Source: Brachypterus glaber (taxonomy: Eukaryota; Arthropoda; Insecta; Coleoptera; Kateretidae). From it: a DNA stretch of 64,000 nt. The stretch lies in NCBI GenBank assembly GCA_958510825.1, contig OY294052.1, positions 7,895,816 to 7,959,815 on the forward strand. The letters are read 5' to 3'. The notes below the pieces were generated by a model. It made no database searches. It worked only from the letters and a program-made list of their open reading frames with translations, and was not told where the DNA came from. The position numbers were made by a program, and so were the translations under genes. Positions 22,101 through 32,011 of the stretch are shown here, one piece after another; positions within the stretch are counted from its first letter, which is position 1; every line of letters starts with the position of its first letter.

Positions 22101-24809
22101 GAAAGTGACATTTTTCACGCGAGTGGGAAGGTTTACGAACTTACGCCGCCAGACGAGTGAGAAAACCCCACGAGTGTATGAAATAAACTCCAACGAGTTA
22201 TGTACACTATTTTTACTAGGATCCTGAAAAAATATGAAGTTTCTTTTAAAAGTTTCTAATTTTTATTAATTTTTAAGAAAAGAAAAGCACAAAATAATAA
22301 TAAATAGCATAAAAAATATATGTATGTCAAACAGGAAATATGATTTTCAATTACCATTAGTTTTCTTGGCTTTATATTTACATACCGGTTTAATGGGTTG
22401 CATATATGCACCTTAATGAAGGCAAACCTGACAGTTTGCTACAGTTTGTGTTTTGTGATTTGCTAGTTAAATTAGATTTCTGTGGTTGTGCTGCCATATA
22501 ATACAGTAAATTGTACTGTTTTACATTTCGCGAGAAAAATAGTGTGTATTTTAATGTTTTTTATAAAATGTAAAGTAACTAAATCAAAATTAAGACAGTA
22601 ATAAATAAAATAGTAACTTTATAACTATAGTTTCTATTTTTGACATGAAAAACAGAAATATTTGGATTAAGAAACATAAAATATATCACAAAAGGCTGTG
22701 GTGAAAGGTGGAAATTGGCTTATAAAACAAGGTGAATAAAATTCATAGAATCTACGAGGTAAATATCTAAATAAAATCAGGGAACCCTCCATATATAAAT
22801 ATCAAACTAGGGTCATATGAAAATATCAAACTAGTGTGATATAAGGCGTTTTCTAAAGAACAAAAAAGTGTGCTAAATGTCATTTTCATAGAGTATCGTA
22901 TAAAAATATAATTAAACATAAACAAAAATATAATTAAACATAAACAAAAATTTAACTAACTTATTACTGCTTTACACTCAAAAATTTGCCGACACCATTT
23001 TAGTTGATTCTAGACTTATTTGATGCACTGTTTTCGGAACCGTTCTTCTTGGTTTTTTTTTGAGATATAGCTCACAGTGTTTTTTATTTGCCTATAGTTG
23101 TAGTGAAAAAAATAATTAAGGTCTATTCGAGGGTTTATCTCTAAACCAAAAAAAGAGGATTTAAAATATCTTTATTGGTTTGTTTTTTTATAGGCTTCTA
23201 AATTCAAAAAATGAGATTTTTTCGCATTTTTTTTTATAAACTTTGATAACAATTTTATATACATACTAAAAATAAAAAAAGTTTTTGATTAGTTCCAGTG
23301 GCGGAGATTTTACCGGGGATTATCGAAAAAAAAAAAAACAAAAATATTAAAAAAAAAAATGACCACCCTAAAATTTAACATTTTTGACGGACCTTTGGTT
23401 TTCCAAGTTCACTGTGCATTCTTACAATGTTCCCTTCATTTCTGGGAAAATTTATGGTTATTTTCTGTCTTCCGATGATTTTATAAGGGTCAGAAAAGTT
23501 CCGCAGCGAGTCCAAAAATTGACGTTTCCTGAACTCCTCCTTTCTTAGTAGTTTATTAAAGTTTATTTTTTTAAGGTATAGTTATTTTAAACCTTCCCGC
23601 TTGTAAACAATCTCGGAATTACCATAGCAATGTAAGATACGCATGCGTCGTAAGCGAAATGAATAGGCCCAATTTACACAACCGTAAAACGTTGACGTGT
23701 CATTAACGAGAACAAAATAATGGTTTATTCCTCTAAATTATTGGAATAAAAGCAAATTTTGTTTCTACAGGAATACAAAAGTGTTTTTAGCAACAGCTTT
23801 ATCAATTCTCTTTTTTTACATAAAAACATCATAAAAACAAAGTAAGTAAACAAAAATTATAAATTTTGGTTATGTTGACATTCAAAACAAGCCACATGCT
23901 TCAGTGTAAATCGGACTTTGTGGAGTATTTAGCGGCAAATTTAAAATAACTATACCTGAAAAAAATAAACTTTAGTAATAAATTATTACTTACAATGATA
24001 AACACCTATAAAATACTTGCACAAACCCAATAACAAGGTACTCTTTTCCAAATGCTTTCCATAGTAGAACAAACACAGAAGGAGAAACATTATTTTTTCT
24101 TTCTTGTTCCCATTTTCTTTCTAGTCTATCTCCCGATTTTTTAGATTGACATTCTTTTAATACATCGTGGAGGTTTTCTTCTTCTAGATCTTTTTTGTAA
24201 GCTTTTTTTATTACACCTAAAGTATATCTGTAAAAATACATGGGCATAACTCTTTAACCCTTTCGCTCCGGATTTGTTTTCTTTGAATTTTGGAAACTTT
24301 TTTTTGTGTATAAAATAAAATGCTATCAAAAGTACGAAACAAGTGATTTTTTTTCCGAAATATTCTTTTACAAAAAATGAGTGGGATATGTTTGTCCCAA
24401 TATAAAATATTAGGTGTCCCTGCACAAACAAACCCAGTTAGTGTGTCAAGTTAAAAAAAAAATTCGGATTCTTATGTAAAAAACTTTTCTACATAAGAAT
24501 CCGACAAAAAAAGAAATTCGTTAGTTTGACACACTAACTGGATTTCTTTGTGCAGGGTCACATATAGTGTTTTAAAGCTGATCACATACATTAGTAACTT
24601 ATAGTTAAGTTTGGAGTGTTACGCCCATGTTAATGGTATAGGAAAATAGCGTTACAGGGAGGGGGGGGGTCCAAGATGATCAAAATTTGCGTTACGTAAT
24701 ACTTGAACGTTCCCTTATTAATAGGTACTTACGTAAATGTTAAAAGTGAACATATATTTGCCCTATCTCTAGGATTACTTTTTCTTTTAACATTTTCACA
24801 ATGGTCCAT
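12242..24809 (-). CDS. ABCC4/MRP-like transporter, gene A (lethal(2)03659-like)
   Basis: Full-length ABC subfamily C exporter, predicted in membranes and pumping organic anions or conjugates; the substrate is unknown. Exons on the - strand in coding order: 24733-24809, 23994-24227, 21620-22047, 20224-20380, 17012-18235, 15659-15992, 14925-15075, 14634-14864, 12242-13128. They sum to 3723 nt, giving 1240 residues plus stop. The start reads [15 protein letters not shown], the L0 region typical of short MRPs without TMD0. Then come TMD1 (about 90-400), NBD1 (Walker A near 434-442, LSKGQ near 524, Walker B near 544), an acidic/basic linker, TMD2 (about 690-980) and NBD2 (Walker A near 1044, FSAGQ near 1142, VLDE near 1163, IAHRL near 1198). 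All joints keep frame and splice sites are GT..AG. The C-terminus is 8 codons shorter than in B and C, and a MITE starts just after the stop. Confidence 0.93.
13185..13892. mobile_element. hAT-like MITE with visible target duplication
   Basis: Ends AGTACCCGGCGTATTTCCAG and CTGGAAATACGCCGGGTACT; inner arm AAAGAGGCTTTACCTGG. CCTCATAAA stands immediately outside both ends, an 8-9 bp target duplication as made by hAT elements. Intron 8 of gene A. Confidence 0.65.
15120..15260. repeat. Short palindromic MITE
   Basis: GAAAATGACGGGTCTG and CAGACCCGTCATTTTC bound an inner palindrome ACCGGACTTGAGCGG/CCGCTCAAGTCCGGT. Intron 6 of gene A. Confidence 0.65.
15485..15575. repeat. Short palindrome
   Basis: ACACTAGATTAGTT and AACTAATCTAGTG flank a 30-nt centre; TTGGAAC stands at both sides. 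Intron 6 of gene A, close to exon 6. Confidence 0.5.
16030..16855. mobile_element. Large foldback element
   Basis: Near-complete inverted repeat centred at about 16580. CTTTTTAGTTGACACGAACA in the right arm mirrors TGTTCGTGTCAACTAAAAAG in the left. Matching outward through TTTGCATGTCTTTATATAGG, TAAGACGG, the ATAAATTCACAAGATAAT region and finally ACAGTATTAAATAC / GTATTTAATACG. Fills intron 5 of gene A. Confidence 0.7.
17012..18235 (-). CDS. Gene A exon 5: end of TMD1, NBD1, linker
   Basis: Largest exon of gene A. NBD1 has GAIGSGKSS (Walker A), ISYASQD (Q-loop), LSKGQQSR (signature; the family normally has LSGGQ), [12 protein letters not shown] (Walker B/D-loop, Asp instead of the catalytic Glu as usual in ABCC NBD1) and LVTQN with Gln at 17389-17391 in place of the switch His. 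The linker [17 protein letters not shown] is charged and low complexity. The exon ends in the first helix of TMD2. Confidence 0.93.
18340..18445. repeat. Short palindromic MITE
   Basis: AAGTGCATTTTACCGGTT and AACCGGTAAAGCACTTTT enclose GAGACGAAGTCGAAATCTCC. Intron 4 of gene A, about 100 bp from exon 5. Confidence 0.6.
18690..18945. repeat. Inverted repeat in intron 4 of gene A
   Basis: Two AACAAATACAATATTTA-type palindromes: one at 18700-18750, one near 18865-18930 (AACAAATACAGTATTTATTT), with GGCCGG/CCGGCC edges and AAAGTGTA. Confidence 0.5.
19322..19398. repeat. 30-bp tandem of a palindrome
   Basis: TTTACTTACCGCCTCC then GATCGGTAAGTAA repeated with period 30, about 2.6 times. Each unit is itself palindromic (TTACTTACCG/CGGTAAGTAA). 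Intron 4 of gene A. Confidence 0.6.
19590..19830. repeat. Dispersed repeat, related copies at 29670-29735 and 40143-40490
   Basis: Shares GACATTTACAAGAAAATAAT and TTGACAAGTGACAGTT with the copy in intron 5 of gene B (40143-40490). That copy in turn shares its start (ATTTATGGTACTAGTGGG) with the fragment at 29670. Confidence 0.6.
20384..21619. other. Intron 3 of gene A, no recognised element
   Basis: AT-rich; no ORF, repeat boundary or RNA gene recognised. Confidence 0.4.
22048..23993. other. Intron 2 of gene A
   Basis: 22085-22210 has a GC-richer block with CGAGTGGGAAGG, CGAGTGAGAAAACC and CACGAGTGTATG, a likely MITE remnant next to exon 3. The rest is AT-rich, with A runs at about 23325-23360, and holds no gene. 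Confidence 0.4.
24420..24565. repeat. Palindromic MITE in intron 1 of gene A
   Basis: CCCTGCACAAA..CCAGTTAGTGTGTCAA and its complement TTGACACACTAACTGG..TTTGTGCAGGG; centre ATTCTTATGTA/TACATAAGAAT. Confidence 0.7.
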
Positions 24810-25036
24810 TACGAATTGATTGAGGTTTTATTTATAATTTTTTCAGAAATAAAACAATATTAGTATCCATAATGACATATTATCTATAGACGTACACGAC
24901 GGACGCACATGTATGTATGAGGCACTAACTATGTAATAAAACAAAAATTATTTCTTGATTCGAAGAAGATGTTTACTATAAACAAAATTTATAACAACAA
25001 ATTATATCTTTCTGTAACGCGGGATTACTTTTATTA

Positions 25037-25742
25037 CACTATTCACAGCGTAAGCGCTAGAATAGTATTATACGGTAGTATCGAATTTTCCAAAATAGCC
25101 AAAAAAAGTCCTAGATAAAAAATTATTGGATAGAAATGTGTTCCATGAAAAAATAAGAAACTTTGAAAATGTCCCTCCGTCCGTCCACCCGTCGGTCCGT
25201 CTGTCCGTGCTATAACTCCACAAGATAACTCAAGAAAGAATAATTCGATCGACTCGAAATTTTCAAGAAAAATCAAGTTCTATAAGGGGAAGATTGTTTT
25301 TGAAAGCAACCCCCCAAAAAAAGTTATGGGGGGTTAAGCATTTAAAAAAATCGAAAAAAGCGGAAAGAAAATTCCGATTAACCTAACTTTTTTAGGAAAA
25401 ATTACTTTTATTATGAGGTCCAATTCTACCAATTTTGAAAGTAATCCCCCCAAAAACAAAAACGTTATGGGGGGTTAAAGTTTTTTCAAAAATGAAAAAA
25501 CTATAATTTTTTTTTTATTTTTTTATTTTTTGCAAAAAATATTAAAAAAATTATTATTTTTTTGAAATTTTTTGTTGAAAAATTTTTTCTTTTATCTTTT
25601 TTTTTTGAAATTTTTACTTTTTTGGTTTTAATTTTGTTTTAATTTTTTTTTGGAAAAAAGTATTAGGGAAAATGTAGTATACCTATCATTAACTGTGAAC
25701 AGTATATAATGGAATGCGTAGCAATACATATCTTTACGGCTT
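25037..25742. mobile_element. MITE family 3 copy
   Basis: CACTATTCACAG..GCGCTAGAATAGTATTATAC start, GTCCGTCCACCCGTCGGTCC block, and the end ATAATGGAATGCGTAGCA also found at 4230. Intergenic, 5' of gene A. Confidence 0.6.
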
Positions 25743-26339
25743 ATTTATTGTTATTAGCCAGATCCGACTCTAAAATATTTAATATTACACGTTTTTAGGT
25801 ACGTAGCCAGTCTTTTTTTTTATTTAAATTTATTTTGACATGTCTTATAAATATATTTTGTAGATTTTACTGCTCAGTATTTTAATATAATTATAATATA
25901 TTATATTACTGTGCTCAAAATATATAAAACATACACTGCCCAGTAAAAGAGCTTTCCCATTTTCTACATCCGCAAAAAGTTACGTAGCACTTAAAAAATT
26001 ATAAATTTATAAATATAAAATGCTTATTGGATATTGGATTAGGTCGTTCGAATAAAGTTGTGATTACATACCTGAAAAAAATCAATAAAAAGCCTTAATT
26101 TTACGAAGCCACAAGGTATATAACCCCTTTAAAAGTGGTTTACCCCTCGGATCTTTTTTATATTTTTGAATATAATTTACTACATTGATTTTAAAAACAC
26201 TCTATATAAATAGATCTAAAAATTTTGGAATACTTGTTTTTTCCAACTTACATGATAATTTAAAAATATCATATGAGACGGAGTAATTGCCTGGATTTTT
26301 AAATTAGATTAACCTTTATGAGCATTAATAGTACATAAT

Positions 26340-27855
26340 TTGAGCATAAATTTCTTAATTGAGGGGGTTGGAAGTAAAAGGGTATAAGTGCATTTTTGTT
26401 TAAAAATGAGATTATTGCATATTTTTATGCTTAATCAATTGCGTAATAAACCATTAAAATAAATAACCTAAATACATACAGGGTGATCCATAACTGGCAT
26501 GCCAAAATTTAAGAGGTGATTCTAGATCCAAAAATATAAAAAAAGTTCCTATAAAGGTTGGTCCGGAAATGAGCCCTAAGGGATCTAGGGCCCTTTAAAA
26601 TTGTAATAAAAATAAGGTTTTTAATTAATAACTTGCATGTATACTAGTATTAATAAGGGCAATAAGTTTAAGTTAATTTATTTTTTTAATTTATCCAGAG
26701 GCGTGCCCAGACGGACAAAATATATGAGGCTTAAAACACTTTTGCCCCAAACTTTTCTATGTGTATGTTTTTTGGATTTGTTGTAAAAAATATAGATTTC
26801 TAGAGTAAAAATACATATAAAATATCATATAGTGTAACACTGTAGGAGCAACCATTATCAAAAAAAAATGCAATTAAGAGGAAGTAACATTTTGTGCCAC
26901 CAAAAACGTTACTTTTTAAAAGGCTATTACTCCTTTAATATTAAATTTAGGTGTTTTGGTGTATAATACTTTTTTGCTCAGTTTTAAATGAAGAATCACC
27001 CTGCAGCATTAAAATTTTATTCGTGCTTTTTTTTGTTCCCCATTCAATAAGTCATCTTCGAAGGGCCGTAGCTCCCTTAGGGCTCATTTCCGGACCAACC
27101 TTTATAGAAACTTTTTTTCATATTTTTGGATGTAGAATCACCTCTTTCGGTACGCGAGTTCTGGGACAGGCTGTATATTAGGGGAGTGAAACTTAATTTA
27201 AAAATATTAACCTCTAAAAGAGTAAAATATTTTTTGGTGGTAAAAGGATATAAGTGTTCATGATCATAGGTATTCAAAACAAAAAACACTGTGTAAAACC
27301 TCATAATTATGTTTATTAACTTTTAAGTCGTCATCATCATTGTTTATTTTAGGTCATTATTAGTAAAGTTATCAAAGAATGCAAATACAACTTTACAAAC
27401 ACTTTACAAAAACAAAATACTGGTCCTTTTGTGATTATTTAAGTTTTTATAGTATTTTATCAGCTAAGGGATAAACTTGTCTGAAAATTTTATTTACATT
27501 TTTATTATTTTTAGCCTTATTTTGTTATGCATTTCATGCTTACACCTAAAATGGACCAAAAAACCCATCGGAGTCATATTTTTATATAGATCGAAATTGC
27601 CTTTTGCTAGGAGCCTTATAAATCTAATTAATTGTAAAATAATTCTCAGCAAAGTTTGGTTACCCGCATAAAATATTTTTTTCAAAATTCTAAACATAAA
27701 AATAAAATTAAAACACAAAAAACACCTCTTTATTTCACTGTTTAATATTGTAAATACATTGTCGAACTTTAAAGCTTTATATCTCGAAATCTTAAAAGGT
27801 GCACTTATACCCTTTTACTTCCAACCCCATCAATTATAATTAAGAAATTTACGCT
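26340..27855. mobile_element. Transposon remnant carrying a nested MITE
   Basis: Outer arms 26340-26400 and 27785-27855 are reverse complements (GGGTTGGAAGTAAAAGGGTA and CCCTTTTACTTCCAACCCC). A family 1 copy sits inside it. Confidence 0.6.
26479..27178. mobile_element. MITE family 1, young-looking copy
   Basis: Starts ACAGGGTGATCCATAACTGG and ends GAGTTCTGGGACAGGCTGT. Shares private changes (GGGATCTAGGGCCC) with the copy at 62339-63063. Nested in an older element. Confidence 0.75.
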
Positions 27856-28018
27856 TGTTCATATTAGGTACAGTAAAAAGTCAGTAATAATTATTAAATT
27901 ACTAACGAAACAATCATAATTTTACTTGTTTCTAGTTTTATTACACTGAAAAAACTATTTAAAATAACTTTAAACCTTAATTATCACTGACATTATTACT
28001 AAAGTTAATAATTAATTT

Positions 28019-28090
28019 GCCTCGGTGGTGTAAGGCGCATAGCGCTCGCTTTGTAAAGCCGAGTTCGCGGGTTCGAATCCCGCATGGATG
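28019..28090 (+). tRNA. tRNA-like sequence (tRNA pseudogene or SINE head)
   Basis: Contains a perfect box B (GGTTCGAATCC, 28070-28080) inside a 5-bp T stem GCGGG/CCCGC, and a GCCTCGGTGG 5' end as in tRNA-derived SINEs. The 3' acceptor side does not pair with the 5' side, and the anticodon stem has mismatches whichever anticodon is assumed. It is therefore probably not a working tRNA. Confidence 0.4.
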
Positions 28091-28769
28091 TGTAGTGTTG
28101 TTTCTAAAATTGCTTTACTTTGCTGATAACATATGGATACCGTTAAACGAAAAGGAACCAAGGGACATTTTTAACGAAATTTTGTTAGGCATGGAAATTG
28201 GTTCTTTAGGCTTAGTACAACCTATTCCGATGCCAAACAACATTTCATATAAATAGGCCATAAGCGATAGGTTGAATGCATGGTTGTGTAGTACACAGTG
28301 TGTACCTACTAAAAGATAGGTTAAACCTCAAAAAAAATAATAATAACTAATTTAATTTATGTATAGATCTACAGATATATCTATAGACTATAGTCACGTC
28401 ATTTTTAATTGAGTATTAATTTATTAAATAATACCTAATTAAATTAATATAAAATTTAACCGACCCTATCAAATTTCTAAATGAAAAACTAACCTTAATT
28501 TTAGTTAGTTTAGTTTTAATGTATAAACCAACGTTTACTGTGCAGATAGTAAGTTAATTTCATTAAGGACCAGTTATAAGGTTACTCGATCGGTTATTTA
28601 CTTTTTTCCTACTATCTAGTTAGTAGTTGGTGCCTATTTGCCACCCGTTGCTTATGAAAACGGTTGGAAAGTGACAATCAGCTGATTGCACCACATATCT
28701 GCTGTCAGAAAATTAGTAAACGTCAAACAGATAATCTCAAATTGACAATTTTTGCGTGTTTTGGATGTT

Positions 28770-28925
28770 TAGGGTATATCCACAAGCTCGCATAACAAAC
28801 ATACTACATAAGAATCCGATACCGTGATTGGCTGACAAGATACATGACGGCACATCATGCCAATCACGGCATCGCATTCTTATGTACCTTGCTTGTTATG
28901 CGAGCCTGTGGATATGCACTTAGGT
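28770..28925. repeat. Palindromic MITE, related to 33289-33450
   Basis: ATATCCACAAGCTCGCATAA and TTATGCGAGCCTGTGGATAT; inner CCGTGATTGGCTGAC / GCCAATCACGGC. The related element in intron 8 of gene B has the same CCACAGGCTCGCATAAG and GCCGTGATTGGCTT. Confidence 0.65.
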
Positions 28926-30289
28926 GTTAGGTCGTAATATACTATTGTTTTTTTGTGGTTGATCGGCATTAATAGGAATACATTCAGTTATGACGTTGAA
29001 ACGTTGAAAATAAACAAGAAACATAGGCTTACGGAATAATTTTAACGAATTATGAGGGAAATTTTTATAAAGGTCACTAAATCGAAACATTTGACGACTA
29101 ATTTGTTACACACAACAATATTAAATATACATATTAACTATAAATATGTAAATATATCGGTGTTTTTCGAAGAAAATGAAAATGTAAATATTTAAAACCT
29201 CGCGTCAACGACAGAATCGACGCGGCGCCTATGCGAGCACTGGAAATTCTCCGATGACTGTTGATCGGCTTAGACGTCTGACAAGAACTTCCAGAAATCC
29301 ACTAAATTACAAGAAAATAAATTAGACAAAGTAAGAATCAATCTGGTGAATGGAAAAACAAATAAATAACCTATTATTGTTAATCGATCTAAATTTAAGC
29401 ATTGAAAAACAGGTTTTAAATGTTATTAAAAGAACATTATTCCGTTCTCGTAAAAAATGAATTAGCACTAATAACACTATAATAGTAACACTATTATAGA
29501 GTTGAAAAAACGTATTTGTTCAAAAAATAAAAAAAGTTCAAATATATCTTTATTATATCTTTATATTTTAATAATAGAATATTTACTTAACTATTAAGTA
29601 TTTTAAAATCATCACAGATAGGATTGACATAGATTCCCTACTAGGGAATCCCTAGTAGAAATTTAACCTTAGATAATAGTTATTTATGGTACTAGTGGGT
29701 AAAGTAAGATATTGCCCATGAGAAAATTAACCTGGTTAGATAATTGTTGTTCTAACTTTACGCCCTAACGTTAGGCATCAAATATTCAAACCACATTTAT
29801 CTAAAGTTAGGTCAAGTCGTTCTGACGTTATTTTCTACCAGGGTTATGTCTAGGTATACTAACTACTTACAAATCACTTATAAAGGAAAATATATTTTTG
29901 CATGTGAATAATAATAATGTACTCTAATTTTTCGTATTATTTAAAAACATTGTATGAATTATATTAATAATATATTTTGCAAATTAATGTTTGTATTGAA
30001 ATTTTTAGTGTTTTTTTGTTCTACTGTTGCTACCAAGTTCGAAAAAAATAAGAATGCTGTTTTATTGTTTTTATATTGGGAGCACTGAAACTGCATAGAG
30101 TTTTTCTCATGCATTGTTGATTTTTGGCAATCAGTGCTATTATTATAAGAAAATAAAATACCTTTGTTCTTCTACTTTTCGAAGTTGGTATCACTGTAAT
30201 CATTGTTACAAAAAGTAGAACAAAAAAATGCCTACAAATTTTTATATCATTCGATAATTTATCTTAAAGAAAACTTGATTTATTTTTAA

Positions 30290-31200
30290 TTATTGTATGG
30301 TGGGTAACAAACCTGACTGTTCAACCATTTTATAAAAATGGCCGTCTTTGTTTTCCAATAAATTTATTGGGTCATCAAATTCAATAATTTCACCTCTATC
30401 CAAAACGAGAATTTTATCAGAATCTATAATAGAGTGTAATCTATGCGCAATAATAAATATAGTACAATCATTAAAATTTAAATTTATCGTCTCATGAAGT
30501 AAAGTATCGGTTTCTGGATCCATATTGGCTGTTGCCTCATCTAAAACTACGATTTTATTTTTTCGAATTATGGCTCTTGCCAGGCAAAACAATTGTCTTT
30601 GACCAGCACTGAAGTTTGAACCATTTTCATTTATTACTAAATCTAAATTTGGAACAAGATACTTGATTTTTACTTTTTCAATTGCTATCCATATTTGTTG
30701 GTCGGTGTAAATTCCCATTGGATCAATATTTGTTCGAATCGTTCCAGAAAATAATACCGGATCTTGTGGAATAATAGCTATACTCTGGCGTAGAAAATCT
30801 AAAGATAGTGATTTAGTATCTACACCATCGATTATTATAGAACCATCAAATTCATATAGTCTAAATAGGGCTGCAATAATTGATGATTTTCCAGCTCCAG
30901 TTCTGCCAACTATACCAATTTTTTGTTTGGATTGAACGGAAAAGTCTAAATTTTTCAAAACCTTTTCATAACCATTGTAAGATAGGGAGACACTTTTAAA
31001 TATAACTTGTCCATCAGTTGGCCACGTTTCCAAAGTTCTACCCAATTTTTCTTCTTGTTTAATTTCTGTATATTCTAACACTCTTTCGGTTGAGGTCATC
31101 ATATTTTCCAGCTCTGCCCATTGACGCATCCCCCACTGCATATTTCCTGCTAATGCCAATACTTGAGTTATAACCAAACCAACTTCTTGAGAGGACACAT
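30290..31200 (-). CDS. Gene B exon 9: NBD2 and stop
   Basis: Starts after ATTTTTAG in phase 1. Contains [44 protein letters not shown] and the tail [11 protein letters not shown]. An AATAAA on this strand (plus-strand 30279-30284) lies only a few nt after the stop. Confidence 0.94.
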
Positions 31201-31937
31201 CTAAAAATAAATAGGTATTCAAGACTATATCATTTATTTTTAGGACTGCTAAATGATCATTTACCAGTCAAATTAGTATATTCTATAACTAGTATGGAAT
31301 AGACAATATTCCATACGTGTTGTAGACTATACTTTTTCTTCGACTGCAAATATGAAACACTGTATGGCTTTAAACTGAGGACAAGGTTGAAAACAATGTT
31401 TTTTGTAACTCAACATTGTAAATGCAACAAAACACATATTTTTAAATAAAGCAGTTAATGTTATTTAATAATTTTATCAAATCAGTACTTAAAAAAGATT
31501 GTTGTATTTAATTTTAGCACATATTTACAAATTATAATGCAAAAATTGAAGGTTATGTCAGATTGTTCGAGAGATATCAGGTTTAAATATTTAACAATAG
31601 ATGGAGCAGTTTTAATTTTTTGAACTAAATTGATAAAAAAACTGGTAAAATGGTAAGAAAAACTACAAACTTTATGTAATTTTAACGCAAAACTTTAAAT
31701 TGCATTAAATTATTCAATATTTCATGGTAAAATATATATTTATTTTTGCTTATTTTGCTACAGTTTTCTTTACTTTTATAAACAAGAGATGGCACTACAT
31801 GTGCTCATTCTAAGACTTGATACGGAATATTCATACAGTGTCTAGAGCTAGAATGGATTCATTCTGTGTTTAAAAAGTGTGTGAATTTGCTTATTCTAAA
31901 GCAGTCGTAGAAAAACTATTTACCAGTCCTACATGGT

Positions 31938-32011
<74 letters not shown>

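Noticed and set aside
27494..27718. 74-residue minus-strand ORF and its + strand counterpart
   Set aside because: Both strands are open only because the DNA is AT-rich; it lies within a transposon remnant with no recognisable domain.
31940..32008. (TA)n as a replication origin or promoter
   Set aside because: A plain microsatellite at a tandem-duplication junction explains it.
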